The notes under the pieces: generated by a model
What the model was told of the DNA's origin: nothing
The model's database searches: none
What the model saw: the letters and a program-made list of their open reading frames with translations, nothing else
Position numbers and translations under genes: made by a program
Assembly (NCBI GenBank): GCA_963573385.1
Contig: CAUYLG010065999.1
Location: 1-64,000, forward strand
Direction of reading: 5' to 3'
Length of the DNA stretch: 64,000 nt
From: Cacajao melanocephalus
Lineage: Eukaryota > Chordata > Mammalia > Primates > Pitheciidae
In this document: piece after piece, positions 14,093 to 29,398 of the stretch
How the letters are laid out: each line of letters begins with the position of its first letter
Numbering within the stretch: the stretch's first letter is position 1

Positions 14093-16818
14093 AAAGAACA
14101 TGTCCTTCACTGAAGTACGCAGTCTTTTGTGGTCCCCTAGGACCTTTATGAGGACTCTCTTGTTAGTGGGCTTTGAGTCTAGCTTCTCTCTACCCATAAG
14201 TGTATTGAAAGGGCAGCTGCCATCCTATTCCTCAATAGGGTCTTCAAGGAATTTTTGCCCCCAGGCAAAAAGCTGCCCAAAATACAAGATTCAGCTCTAT
14301 CTTCCTCTTTCTTCTGCAAGATCCTGGCCCCATTATTATATATTAGTTCTTTGATTTCTTCAATTAAAATTTTTTTCTCTTAATTTTTCTAGTTATTCTG
14401 AACAAGAATATTTGTTCAATTTATCTAAACTCTCATTATCAGAAATGTAACTACCCAGTAAGCTTGCATTCTTTAAAATATTACTTACTTATATAAAAAT
14501 TCAACTTTTTAATCTTTAATTTTAAACTCACTCTATCTGAATTGAATGTATTTTATTTTTAAGGCAGTATATTTTTCTTCCTAAATACAAATCTAGCTTT
14601 GATTTGGTCTATCAAGTAAATAAACTGGCATATTTAAAAATATGTCATATTCAACATTAAATTATTTTTAAAAAGTAGAAAGTCTGTTGTATGTATCCGA
14701 GGTACTCATATGAATAAATGAGAAATAGGTCTAGGCATTATCTCATTATCTGTTGTTTATTGTTATGTTTTGCTTGCTCAATCATCAAGTGGCTTTAATT
14801 CTTCTGAGAATATTAGTAAACTCCTTGTATATTTGAAGGTTTTAGAAACCTGAAGCGTCTAGTAAAACTTTGCTGAAACATAGTTTGTCAGGAGAATTAT
14901 AAACATTTCACATTAACCTAGTGAGAACAACCCAACTTTAAGAATTAAAGCTAAATTGCCTGATGCTGATTTCAGTAAGGCTATTGTTTATGCATGTATA
15001 CATTAGCATCCATAGTGCTACCAACTTTAAAAAATGCCCCAGATTTCAGTACACTCAAAAACTTTCTAGGAAATTGAAAACAATATTCTTAAAGTTCCTC
15101 TATTTTTTAGACATTCCCTAGCATATAGGTTTTATATATTTATCCAAATGAAATGTTGACCTACAATGTAATACACAGAACATAAGATTGCAGATAAACT
15201 ATTATTACAGGTTATTCCTAATAAACTTTTAGTTGCTGAATGTTAACAATAACAAGCTTTACTTTTAAAGCACTATAGACAAGAGAAAAGTGAAATTTTT
15301 ATTTAGCAACCAATAAATAAATAAATGATTTAACATTTTAAAGTATTTGATAAGACTGAACCCCATAGCAAAGCTGTTCTCTGGTGTTCAGTTGCCAGAG
15401 AAGTTCACTAGGGCAGAGTAAAAGCAAAGAAGATTTATTTTAACATCGATGCATTGTGCTTTTTGTTTCTTAATCAAAATGTGAAAAATAACATAAAATA
15501 TGGACTTATATTTTCATTACAACTTAAACCAGGGTTTAACATTTTTAAATATGCCTCAAAAATTAGAAGTTTAAGAATGTCATCACTTATTTAAGACAAA
15601 AATAACACATATATAGTTCATCTCAATCATTCTTGAAAACAGACTACACACAACCTTATATTTTTAAGGCAAGAGGGCTTTAAACTGTACAGGGGGAGAA
15701 AATGAGACTTACTGACATATTAAAACTAACATCCCCTGAGTATTGATTGCACGAAAAGGTATTGTGTAATAAAGAATATATTCTTCCAGTTCGTCCATCA
15801 ATCCCTGGTTACTTTCCACCACTTCCTAGGGTGAGAAAGTAATTCTCTGCACTTACTGAATTAGAAGTGTTTATGAAGCAACAACTTGAAATGACTTCAA
15901 TCCTGCCTCCCTGCCATAGGAAGCAGCAGTACTGGCAGGGAGAAAGCAAGTTTGAACATAAAGACAAGACTGCAGGGCTGTCCACATCCTTTGGTTTCCC
16001 TGGGCCACATTGGAAGAAGAGTGATTTTGGGCCACACATCAAAAACGTAAAAGACTCTAACTCTAATGATAGCTGATGAGCTTTAAAAAAATGCAAAAAA
16101 TCTCAATATTTTAAGAAAGCTTGCTAATTTGTATTGGGCCCAGTTCAAAGCCATCATGGGCCACATGTTGTGTGACCTTGAATTAGAGAAAAAACTCACT
16201 GAAGCCTCAATCATATTTTTTATCGTATCTTTTCTGTGGGATACTTATTATTAAGGTTGAGCTGTTTTGTTTAAAAAAACGTGTTTTCTCTATAAGGAAA
16301 AGCAAATCTGTCTTAATGAGTTACATGAAATTATATGAAGTTATGTGAAATTTAAGGGATTTGAAATTTCAAAAAGACTTAAAGGAAATACATCAGAATT
16401 TTGGTGGCATTTCAATTAACAGGTTTATTTATTTAGATTTTTGAATAAAGCGTTTTTGAATACTTAATTCAGAATTGATGATCTGCCCATGACTTTAATG
16501 AAATTTCCTAGTTTCATGGCAGTGGCAAAAACAGTTTCTAAGTACTTGGGTGAGACGCATACTAGCAGGTGTAGAAGTAGCAATAAAAATAATGATTTAT
16601 TATCAAAACAACACTTCTTACACCTATTCACCAATTTTATTTCAGGATATCCCCATAATATCAAATAAGAGAAAATAACCCAAATGCAAGTCAAGTCACT
16701 TTATATCTTCCCCATCCTTGCATTCATTTCCTCATTCATTCATTCATTACCCTCATTTCTTAAACATCAAATGGTGACTTGAGGAGTTAAAAAGTTGATA
16801 AAATCAAACAAAAGCATT
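14093..16818. other. Unique AT-rich intron, about 2.7 kb
   Basis: No repeats recognised. Opposing frames at 15809-16096 (-) and 15867-16076 (+) have no recognisable domain. The stretch 15840-16080 is less AT-rich than its surroundings. Confidence 0.5.
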
Positions 16819-16833
16819 AATACTTGACATATG

Positions 16834-16984
16834 GGCCAGGTGTGGTGGCTCACGCCTGTAATCCAAGCTCTTTGGAAGCCAAGGCGGGTGGATCACCTGA
16901 GGTCGGGAGTTCAAAACCAGCCTGACCAACATGGTAAAACCCCGTCTTTTTAAAACAATAAAATAATAAAAATGAATAAATGAA
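16834..16984 (+). mobile_element. Alu left-monomer element with perfect target duplication
   Basis: Only the left half of an Alu is present (gccaggtgtggtggctcac to accccgtctttttaaaac), followed by an A-rich tail with ataaa units. Flanks aatacttgacatatg at 16819-16833 and 16985-16999 are an exact 15-base duplication, so the half-length copy inserted as such. Confidence 0.93.
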
Positions 16985-16999
16985 AATACTTGACATATG

Positions 17000-18553
17000 T
17001 CTCTCATCACTAAGACATCATGCCATTTAGTCAAGTGAAAATCAAAAATAAATGTGTCAGACCACTTTGTGTTACACGGAGAAGACTTGATCTCAGATGT
17101 TCCCTTTACTTGAAGTTATTTGCTGTTGTCCATACTATCCACATTATCCAGGTTAACCTGGGATTTTTTTCTAACATTAAATTATTTAAATTTTTTATTT
17201 AAAAATAACACTTCAGGTAAAAGGTAGTAGGTCTTAGATGGGAAATTTTCAGCAGTAGATATTTCAGAATACAATGGTTGTAGAAAGAGGGATTATGAGT
17301 TTATTTATGTACAAATATACAATTATGTTTTTAAAATCTAGATTACAAAACTGATACAAAATTCAAGTTTAACAACATATCTTATTAAGATAAGAATCTT
17401 AATCCACTATGAAAAGAAAAACAAAACAAAGCCCAGATAACAGGTTTCTCCTGGTAGTGATCTACAAGGTATTAGGGTTATGATTTCCCTCTTGTTCTGC
17501 TGTCTCTCTGTCCCTCAGTCATTACAGGTAGAGCATCACTTCAGGAAATCTTCCAGTCAGTACTGGTGGCGACAGCCAGTCTGACCTGAAAAGAAAACAA
17601 TACCCCTTCCCAACCTGGAAATGCTGGTAATTTATTTCACCACCCCCAACTCCCCTATATTTTTCCTCATCCTACCAGCAAACTTTGTTTATCTAAAATG
17701 CGGAGTGCCTCTTTCACATGTTAAGTTGATTGGATTATTTAAATACTAAGTGATTTAACATACTTTTTCTGAGCATTTCAGACACAAAACATGTTTTTGT
17801 TTTTTTTTTGATATGAGACCATTCTAAATTTTAAGGAATTTCATGTGGTGTATGTTTGAGGAATTTAACATAGTGCCTGCTGTAATAAGATCTTGGCTTA
17901 TTTGCATTTGTTGATCAGGTACAGCTAGGTATAGAGATTGGATGAGGGAAGAGTAAAGTAAAATTACAGAAACACTTTTAAGATTCCCAAGTTTGTTACC
18001 CTATGATAGTATCAGAAACTATGTCACTGTAATTTAAATCTTCAGGCCTATGTATGTGTTAATAAGATTCTTGCCATTGGTCTCTTTACCATTTATAGAT
18101 CAGTAGGAGCCACTTTTATGGCAATCCAAAGCTCTCTGTTAAACTTAAAACATTGTATAAAATGAGTTGAAAAGATTATTAATAGTCTTATACAGAATGA
18201 GGTCCTTTAGTTCAAAGATGATGTTATCAGTATTAATAGTGGCACTTGTTAAAAGAATAAATATCCTACTCCTGCTTTGCTAGAACTCTAAGCAAAACTA
18301 GAAAATCTTCATTGCAATAAAAAATCACTTGAAAGGGTTTTCTAAAACCATTGGACTTACCTACTTTATATTTGCCCTACTTAAGTTTACAGTAAGTAGC
18401 CAAATTCATTTAAAGTAAATATTACAACCCATGAATCCAAGTATTACAACATTTTATGGGGCACATTAGTCTTCTTCTTATAGAAAAATTTGTTTAAATA
18501 ATGTGAATAACTATCAATATTGATTATAATTGTATATTTTTTCCTTATTCATC
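17000..18553. other. Unique AT-rich intron
   Basis: No repeat recognised. The stretch 17420-17660 is less AT-rich and could be a conserved block. Confidence 0.5.
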
Positions 18554-18569
18554 TCTAATAACAATTTCT

Positions 18570-18858
18570 TTTCTTTTTTTTTTTTTTTTTTAGACGTTTT
18601 GTTGCTCTGTCACCCAGGCTGAATTGCAGTCAGCTCACTGCAACCTCCGCCTCCAGGGTTTAAGCAGTTCTCAGCCTCAGCTTCCCGAGTAGCTGGGATT
18701 ACAGGCGCATGCCACCATGCCCAGCTAATTTTTGTATTTTTAGTAGAGATGGGGTTTCACCATCTTGGCCAGGTTGGTCTTGAACACTCAACTTCATGAT
18801 CCAACCGTCTTGACCTCCCAAAGTGCTGGAATTACAGGCATGAGCCACCACACCCGGC
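18570..18858 (-). mobile_element. Alu SINE, antisense, with perfect target duplication
   Basis: A T-run leads into gacgttttgttgctctgtc, ending cacacccggc. The flank tctaataacaatttct at 18554-18569 recurs exactly at 18859-18874. A short deletion removes part of the right-monomer text after gaattgcagt. Confidence 0.95.
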
Positions 18859-18874
18859 TCTAATAACAATTTCT

Positions 18875-19477
18875 GTTACTTCTTAAATTATCCCCAGGTT
18901 AAGAAAACATAGGGATTTGACAGTAGCAATTATTACAAAAACAAATAAGATTTTTTTACAAAAAGTTCCTTTAGGCTCACTGACCATGCTCTTTAGTGTC
19001 ACTCTAGTTCCTCTTTATAAGCATACATACTTTACTTTCATGGATGTTTTAAGGGGAAGTCAGGTTTTAAGAACTTATAAAAAACACAAAATGTTAACCT
19101 TAGAAATTAAGAGTTTTTGAATGTTGAACAACACATTCTGTTTAAATAACATTAATAGAAACTGAGATTTTGAAGCCTCTAACGTAATGGTGCATTAAGA
19201 AAATAAGAGCAGCTGGAGGCATCCAGCATGCAGCTGCCCAGGGCCTCCTCCCTACATCATGTGCGTAGCTTGTTCCCTATTGTGAGCGATGTGTGTATAT
19301 ACATACACTGGCACACAAATTTGTATGTATTTGTCTTACTAAAATGTTTCTGTCTTCCTTGGGTGTTTAACTGCCTGGTTGAACCCTGCTAAGACCGCTA
19401 CTCTGTTTGAAGGGATCTTGCCAGCCTCTTCCTAGAATTGCAACTCTGATTCTGAGTTTGTTCTCAGATAGACGTTC
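18875..19477. other. Unique intron, partly GC-richer
   Basis: The stretch 19205-19480 is less AT-rich than its surroundings and may be an unrecognised old repeat. No exon signals were accepted. Confidence 0.45.
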
Positions 19478-19659
19478 TTAATTGAAACTAGGACTTAATA
19501 CAGTCCTAAAAATCACCATTAATTAGGACCATTAAGAGCCAAAACATCTTCCTGCCTTAGGATTGGGTCCTTAAATTGAAGCTAAGATTTACCCCTAAAA
19601 ATTACCAATAATTAGGACCATTAAAATCCAAAATATCTTCCTGCCTTAGGATTGGGTCC
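19478..19659. repeat. Tandem duplication of about 90 bases
   Basis: Two diverged copies abut: 19478-19570 and 19571-19659. Shared text includes attaggaccattaa, then tcttcctgccttaggattgg and gtcc at each end. The 3' 45 bases are nearly identical. The 5' part differs by substitutions and a short gap. Confidence 0.9.
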
Positions 19660-22513
<2,854 letters not shown>

Positions 22514-22994
22514 ATACGAATATACAAAACAATAATAATAACAACAGTACATTAGATGAAAGTTCAAAGTCTTTTGTGGCTGACTGAAAAATGTAACAAG
22601 TCTGCCAATGCCTTTTATGGAAAGAAGCAACGTAAACTAGTGATTTAATGCTTTACTCCATTTCTACATAGCATCTTTTAAAATTTATTTTTAGTATATC
22701 TTGTCTTAGTGGTTTATGCTGGCGTTAATATTCTGGAGATAATATTACATCAAAAATCTATATTGCACATTTTGTTTTTCACTGTTTAAGAAAGATAAGT
22801 AAATAATACTTCAGAACAGTGATCTGTGAACTTTTTGATTGCATACACCTGAGTACTTTTTAGCATATACTACCAATATTTATTTTATTATATGCAGGTT
22901 TTATGCAACTTATATAAACCTATAAAACAGGAATTTAAAAGGATGAGATTTCATGTGTTAAATATCTATTCTAATAATTTTATGCCCAGTGGGT
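22514..22994. other. Unique AT-rich intron
   Basis: The stretch just after 22850 contains ctttttagcatatactacc and may be a hAT remnant. Not assigned. Confidence 0.4.
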
Positions 22995-23448
22995 GATTTT
23001 TTTCTTTCCTCTTATTTTGTAACTTTTTATTTTGACATATTATACACTCGCATAAAGTTGAAAGAAATAGTACATAGAACCCCATAAGCCATCACCCAGC
23101 ACCCCCAATGGTGATGTCTTATATATCTGTAGAACAATATCAAAACCAGGAAATTGCCATTAGTAAAATGCTATTAATTAGACTATATAGCTTATTCAGT
23201 TCTTACCAGTTTTCACCTGCACTCTTATGTTTTCCTGTGTGTGTGTGTAGTTCAGTGCAATTTGACCCCAATTAAAGATTCATATAATCACTACTGCAAT
23301 CAAGGTAGAGCATTATATCTTTGATCACCACAAGGAAACTCTCTTGTGTATTCCTTTATAGTTGGACACTCCCATCTTCTTTTCTCTGTCCTCTGGCAAC
23401 CACTAGTATGTGTCCATCGCCACATGTTTTTCATTCTAAAAATGTCAT

Positions 23449-23613
<165 letters not shown>

Positions 23614-23644
23614 AAAATGTCATGTAAATACAGTCATGCAATAA

Positions 23645-24036
<392 letters not shown>

Positions 24037-24220
24037 AGTTGTACCTTTTTTATTGCTGAGTAGTTATACTGCTTTATAGATGTACCAGTTTAACAATTTA
24101 CCTGTCTAAGGACATTTAGGTTGTTTCCAGTTTGGGCTATTATGAATAAAGCTGCTGTGACCATCCATGTACAAATTTCTGTGTGAATGTAAGTTTTCAT
24201 TTCTTTAGGATAAAAATCAT

Positions 24221-24670
24221 ATATTAGTTTCCTATTGCTGCTATAACACATTATCACAGGCTCGAAGCTTAAACAACACAAATGTATTATAGTTGTATAG
24301 CTTAACAATTCAACATGAGCCTCATCGGGCTAAAATCAAGGTGTTGGCAAGGTTGCATTCTTTTCTGGAGGCTTTAGAGAAGAATCTATTCCCTTTTCTA
24401 GTTCCTCCTGCTAGTCTTGTCTCATGGTCTCTTCCTTCATCTTCAGGGAGAAGTGTTGCATCTCTCTGTGCCTTTCCTTCATGGTCACATCTTCCTCTCT
24501 TCCACTTTTAAGTCTTGTGTAATGTAATTCTATTTTAAGGTCAACTGATCAACAACCTGAATTTCATCTACAACCTTATTTCTCTTTGCTATGTAAAGTA
24601 ACATATTTTCAGGTTCCAGGGATTAGAATATGAACTTCTAGGGGTTGGTGACGTTGTTCTGCTTACTGCA
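24221..24670 (-). mobile_element. MLT1 (MaLR) solo LTR, antisense, inside L1
   Basis: tattagtttcctattgctgc, then gggctaaaatcaaggtgttg, cttccacttttaag, ggttccagggattag and gttctgcttactgca are the MLT1 LTR landmarks read on the minus strand. Flanking catat on both sides is a plausible 5-base duplication. Endogenous-retrovirus-like, no coding part. Confidence 0.8.
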
Positions 24671-25090
24671 TATGATAAATTCATGTTTAGTTCTGTTTTA
24701 GAAACTGCCAAACTATCTTCCAGAGTGGCATATGACTTTATGTTCCCACCAGTATTGTATGAGAAATCCAGTTTCTCTATATCCCTTCCGGCATTTAGTA
24801 ATCTAGTGGGTATGTTGTGATACCTCATTGTGATTTTAACTTGCATTTCTTTAGTGGTTAAAGATGTTGAACTTTTTTTATGTGCTGCTTTGCCATATAT
24901 ATTTCTTCTTTGGTGAAATGTCTGCTCATGACTTTTGCCCATTTCCTATGGATATGTGGTTTACACAAGTCCTTCAGATATGTAGTTTGCAAATATTTTC
25001 TCTCATTCTGTAGCTTGTTTTTAATTCTCTTAACAGGGACTTTTGCTTATGGGAAACCTTATAAAATTTCAGTTCTTGCCTTACAAGAGT

Positions 25091-25654
25091 GATGCCACGT
25101 GCTACAATCATGAATATCTCATGGGGTTTTAAAGAAAACATTCATGCAAAACAGTAATCATTACTTAAAACTATGCTTGAAGTAAGATTTTGTGCTGATT
25201 TGGATGTAGTTAAGAGTTGGACCCAGTGATGTGCTTGAACTGGCACTTCCCAGTTTGCAAAAGGCACTTTTTAAACTTCCAAGAATGTTGCAAGTCAGTT
25301 TTTAAACAATCAGTAGCCATGTTGGGGGAGTATGTATACAGTGGAAATCGGCAATCACTACAAATCAGTGTTCCCTCCTCACTGGAGAGTGGGTAGTTAA
25401 ATATTTATCAACTCTCTACCAGTGAGACTAAGCAAAGATTTTTGTCAAGAAATTGAGATTTTTTTTTTCCTTTAAGTCAATACCCATTGAGATATAAAAA
25501 ATATGTCAGGGCATTCTCTTCACCAGATTACAATATTTCGTTTGTATTTTTTGCTTTTTATTTTTGTTTCATCAATTTTGTCCTATTCTAATTATAATTT
25601 TTCAGAATGTCAGGGAGTATGGTGGTTTATAAGTAGCATAGTTTAATGGTGTAG
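25091..25654. other. Unique intron
   Basis: Nothing recognised. Confidence 0.5.
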
Positions 25655-25772
25655 ATTAGACCATGCATTTCAGAATCAGATAGCCTTAGCTTACATCCCA
25701 CCTCAATTTAGTAGCTGTATGAACCTGGCAATATTGCCTTATATGTAAAATTGTGACAGTAATTATTCATAA
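25655..25772 (+). repeat. MIR SINE fragment, sense
   Basis: cagaatcagatagccttag, later tagtagctgtatgaacctgg and taaaattgtgacagtaatt, in MIR order. Confidence 0.65.
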
Positions 25773-25774
25773 TA

Positions 25775-26141
25775 CAGTCAGCCCTCCTTATTTACAGGTT
25801 TCAAATCCTTGGATTCATCCAATCAAGGGTCAAAAAAAAATTTAAGAAAAAAAAATAGTAAAAAATAACAGTGCAACAATAAAAAATTTAAATATTAAAA
25901 TACAAATGTTAACACAAATGTTAAAAATACAGTATAATAACTATTTACATGGTATTTACATTGTGTTAGCTATTATAAGTAATCTAGAGATAATTTTAAG
26001 TATAGGGAGGATATGCAGAGGTTATATGGAAATATTACACCATTTTATATAAAAAGTACTTGAGCATCTGTGGATTTTGGTGTCCTGGTGGGGGCCGGGG
26101 AGGGAGCTGGAAACAATCTTCTGCAGATACCAAGACAATTG
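25775..26141. mobile_element. MER2-like Tigger-type nonautonomous DNA transposon
   Basis: Starts cagtcagccctccttattt and ends caagacaattg with TA on both sides (25773-25774 and 26142-26143), as expected for mariner/Tigger insertion. Internal landmarks are tatttacattgtgttagc, attataagtaatctagaga and acttgagcatctgtggattt. Confidence 0.85.
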
Positions 26142-27057
26142 TACATCCCTTCTTAAAGTTTGTATAAGGTGATACTCATAAAGCATTTAACAGATGATGT
26201 CTTAATAAGTGTTAACTGTTATATTATTACAGTTGTCACCACTATAATCTCAACAGGGCAAGCCTTTCATAATCACAGCCAATTAAAATACCTTTTTAGT
26301 ATTCAGCTATCCCCTGCCTAACACTTAATATCCTAGATAATCAGATGTCCTACTTGAAAATACTAACCAGGAACCCATTCCCCAAAATCCCCAACCAATT
26401 TCCTAAAAGCTAACTAAATACAATGAAGTATCTTTAAAGTAATAAATTATAATTTTGGGATGTAAAATGCTTAAATTTGCTCTTACAGAGCAAATTCTAT
26501 CTTACAGAGCAAATTCTATCTAAATGTTTAAAGAGGAATTCTATCACAAAATGTTAACCAAAGAGGTACTGTAAGTGTGCCTGTTTTTTATGTTCTGGTT
26601 TATTTACTGGATGAAGTGGATATAACTATCAAGAAAACACCTGAGTAGTGCTGCAGACTTTATGTTCTTATGTAATTCTCATACAACTTTGGAAGGTCAA
26701 AGACCTCTCAACCTGTGGGTCCTGACTCTGTCTCTAGGTAGATAGTTTCAGAACTGAATTGGAGGACACCTCGCAGGTGTCCACTGCAGAAATGACTGAT
26801 CACTTGGTGGTAGGGAGAAATGCCCTGTATATTTTAAGTATTGATTGCTGTGATATAAGAGCAGAGGGAAAATGGTTTGTTTGTTTGTTTGTTTTTTTCA
26901 ACTCATATCCTCTCACTCCCCATAGCTGCTCTTGCCTTTATCAGTGTTGCGTGTGAATGTCTGTATGAGGATAGAAAGGGAGATTGAGGGGCCCTATGGA
27001 CTGTGTAGCCCTGGATTTCATTCAGTTGGGTTCAGCCAATGGGATGCATCAAGAATT
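26142..27057. other. Unique intron with a 19-base tandem repeat
   Basis: See the duplication at 26482-26519. Otherwise no repeat recognised. Confidence 0.5.
26482..26519. repeat. Perfect 19-base tandem duplication
   Basis: cttacagagcaaattctat occurs twice back to back without mismatch, so it is recent or conserved. Confidence 0.95.
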
Positions 27058-27065
27058 TCTTTTTT

Positions 27066-27097
<32 letters not shown>

Positions 27098-27108
27098 TTT
27101 TTCTTTTC
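27058..27108. repeat. (TTTC)n microsatellite
   Basis: About eleven ctttctttcttt units followed by a long T-run that is the antisense tail of the adjacent Alu monomer. A likely length polymorphism. Confidence 0.93.
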
Positions 27109-27277
27109 TTTTTTTTTTTTTTTTTTTTTTTTGAGACAGGTTTCACCATCAACCAGGCTGGAGTGCTGTGGTGCAATCATAGCTCACTGCAGCCTTAAAC
27201 TCCTGGGCTTAAGCAATCTTCTCACCTCAGCTTCCTGAGTAGCTGGGACTACTAGCATGTGCCTCTGTGCCTGGCTA
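27109..27277 (-). mobile_element. Alu right monomer/partial Alu, antisense
   Basis: T-run, then gagacaggtttcaccatc, aaccaggctggagtgctg, and an end at gtgcctggcta. Only one monomer is present. The first segment lacks the ctcgctctgtcgcc stretch. Confidence 0.88.
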
Positions 27278-27587
27278 TCTATAGGAACTTAGAAGGTGGG
27301 AAGAGGAGGAGGTCAGGATGTATATTCCCACTCCCTCCCTGCCCTAGAACCTCAATTCAAGTAATGGCTGTATCCCTTTATAACTGTATCTCTTGTCCTT
27401 TGAGCTCCATCCCACTTCAATAGCTTCAGCTTTGTTTGGGTTTCGATAATACTGTCTCCTCCTGCTTCTTCCTTAATAGGTTCTTGCAGTCCTTAGACTG
27501 GTTTCATCAGCATCCCTTAACCTTTCTAGCACTTTGGGAAATATTCCCTAAGTTGATTTGTCTTCAAAATCTCTGACAGGACCCTGA
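27278..27587. other. Intron, possible L2 remnant
   Basis: Pyrimidine-rich text (tcccactccctccctgcc, ttgtcctttgagctccatc) resembles diverged L2 but is not assignable by eye. Confidence 0.4.
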
Positions 27588-27595
27588 CTAATTTT

Positions 27596-27645
27596 CTATT
27601 TTATTTTTACAAGTAGAAATTGTATATATCTATGGTATATATGGT

Positions 27646-27692
<47 letters not shown>

Positions 27693-28370
27693 TTTTAGAA
27701 TGGCTAGATAAAGCTTCTTAACATATATATAACCTCACATACTTATTTTGGGAGATGAGAACATTTAAATTCTATTCTCTTGGCAGTTTTCAAATACATA
27801 ATATATTGTTAACTGTAGTCATCATGACATACAATAGGTTTCTTGAACTTAATGCTCCTAACTGAAATTTTGTGCTCTTTGACCAAACTACCTAATCCCT
27901 CTGCTAACCACCATTTTACTCTCTCTGAGTTCAACTTTTTTACACTCCACAGGTAAGTGAGATCCTGCAATACATATATTTCTGTGCCTAGTTTATTTTA
28001 CTTTATGTGATGTCCTCCAGGGTCATCCATGTTGTCAAAACCAAGCAGTCTTTCTTTCTTTTTTTAGACTGAATAGTATTACATTTTGTTACACATTTTC
28101 TTCATCCATTCATTTGTTGATAGATACTTAGGTTGATTTCATATCTTGGCTATTGTGAATAGTGCCACAATAAACATGGGAGTATAGATGTCTCTTTGAT
28201 ATACTGATTTCTTTTAGATGCATACTCAGCAGTTGGTTTGCTAGATTACATAATAGTTACAGTTTTTATTTTTTGAGGACCCTCCGTACTGTTTTCTGTA
28301 ATTGCTGTACTAGTTGACATTCCCATCAGCAGTATACGAGGGTTCCCTTTTTTCCACATCCTAGCCAAGC
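27596..28370 (-). mobile_element. L1 (L1M type) 3' end, antisense
   Basis: tgttaactgtagtcatcatg, ctaaccaccattttactctc, gtcctccagggtcatccatg, tggctattgtgaatagtgcc and acattcccatcagcagta are consecutive antisense L1 landmarks. ctaatttt on both sides (27588 and 28371) may be the target duplication. 5'-truncated. Confidence 0.88.
27648..27689. repeat. (TA)n microsatellite inside L1 3' end
   Basis: About twenty uninterrupted TA units. A likely length polymorphism. Confidence 0.95.
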
Positions 28371-29398
28371 CTAATTTTTTGATCTTCCAACTTAATTTCT
28401 TTTCCTATTTGTTAATACGACTTGGCCTATCAAATCATGGTAGACACTCTGTGACTAATATCACTCTAGTTGAAGCCAGAATGTTTTATAGAAGAAATTT
28501 AGAACAGATATTAAATCTGGGGAGTCAGATAAATGGAGGTAGATTAAGAGGACCTTTCATATTAGTGTTACTGCATTTTTTTTTCTCAAAGTGTCTCCAA
28601 AAAGTTTGAAATGTTGTGTGCATTATTTAGAATTGTACTCAGAATATAACATATTTTGAGCTTAATTTTTATAGTTTATTATCTTCATTTCCCAGTCTCC
28701 AGAATTTTCTTTTATCAGTAATTCTTAGCATTCATTTGTTAATGCTTAAAGACCATCTTCTCATTAAAGTGCTTGTATATATAAAAGTTTATTTGCATTT
28801 TCAACCTGCTCACCAATCCCTTGATACTCATCCAGAAACCCAGAGTGAGAATACTTGTGTTAACTGTTTTTAAAAATTTTAGTTATATTGTGAAAACTTT
28901 TAGTTATATGGTTTACAATTTGGGATAAATGTCTAGATATCTTTAGTCGTTTAAATGTTTTCACCTAAACTCATAGTTTTGTTTCTAAAGTCCTAATGAG
29001 TAGTGGAATGGAGATTAATCTTGAAAATCTTGTTACTTTACATCACTAGAAGTACTTTGTCCACCTGCTCCCTGGACCTAGCAGAATAGACCAGTGGTTG
29101 TCCAGTTATAGCTGGTAGCTTTAAGATATTACAGGCTAAGACATATGTTTGTGACCAGCATATTACAAATAAGCAAGAAAGTATAATCCCATTCTGCTAT
29201 ATTTTTAAAGGACCCGATTAGATTTATCTTTCTAATCATAGAAAATGTCTGGAAGAAACTGGTTTCTGCAGAGGGAAATTAATGGATTGAAGGTGGAAAC
29301 AAGATTTTGGTTTTTATGTACACATTACTGTACTGTTTGTTGTTGCTACTATTTTATCATGAGTTTGTATTACTCAATAAAATAACAAAAATAGGTGA
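28371..29398. other. Unique AT-rich intron
   Basis: No repeat recognised. The 76-codon frame at 28379-28609 has no domain. Confidence 0.5.

Noticed and set aside
15809..16096. Opposed 95- and 69-codon frames as a possible exon
   Set aside because: No convincing acceptor and donor pair with conserved codons. Could be tested by conservation but not supported here.
24589..24942. 117-codon minus frame
   Set aside because: Spans the MLT1/L1 junction. A fossil repeat frame.
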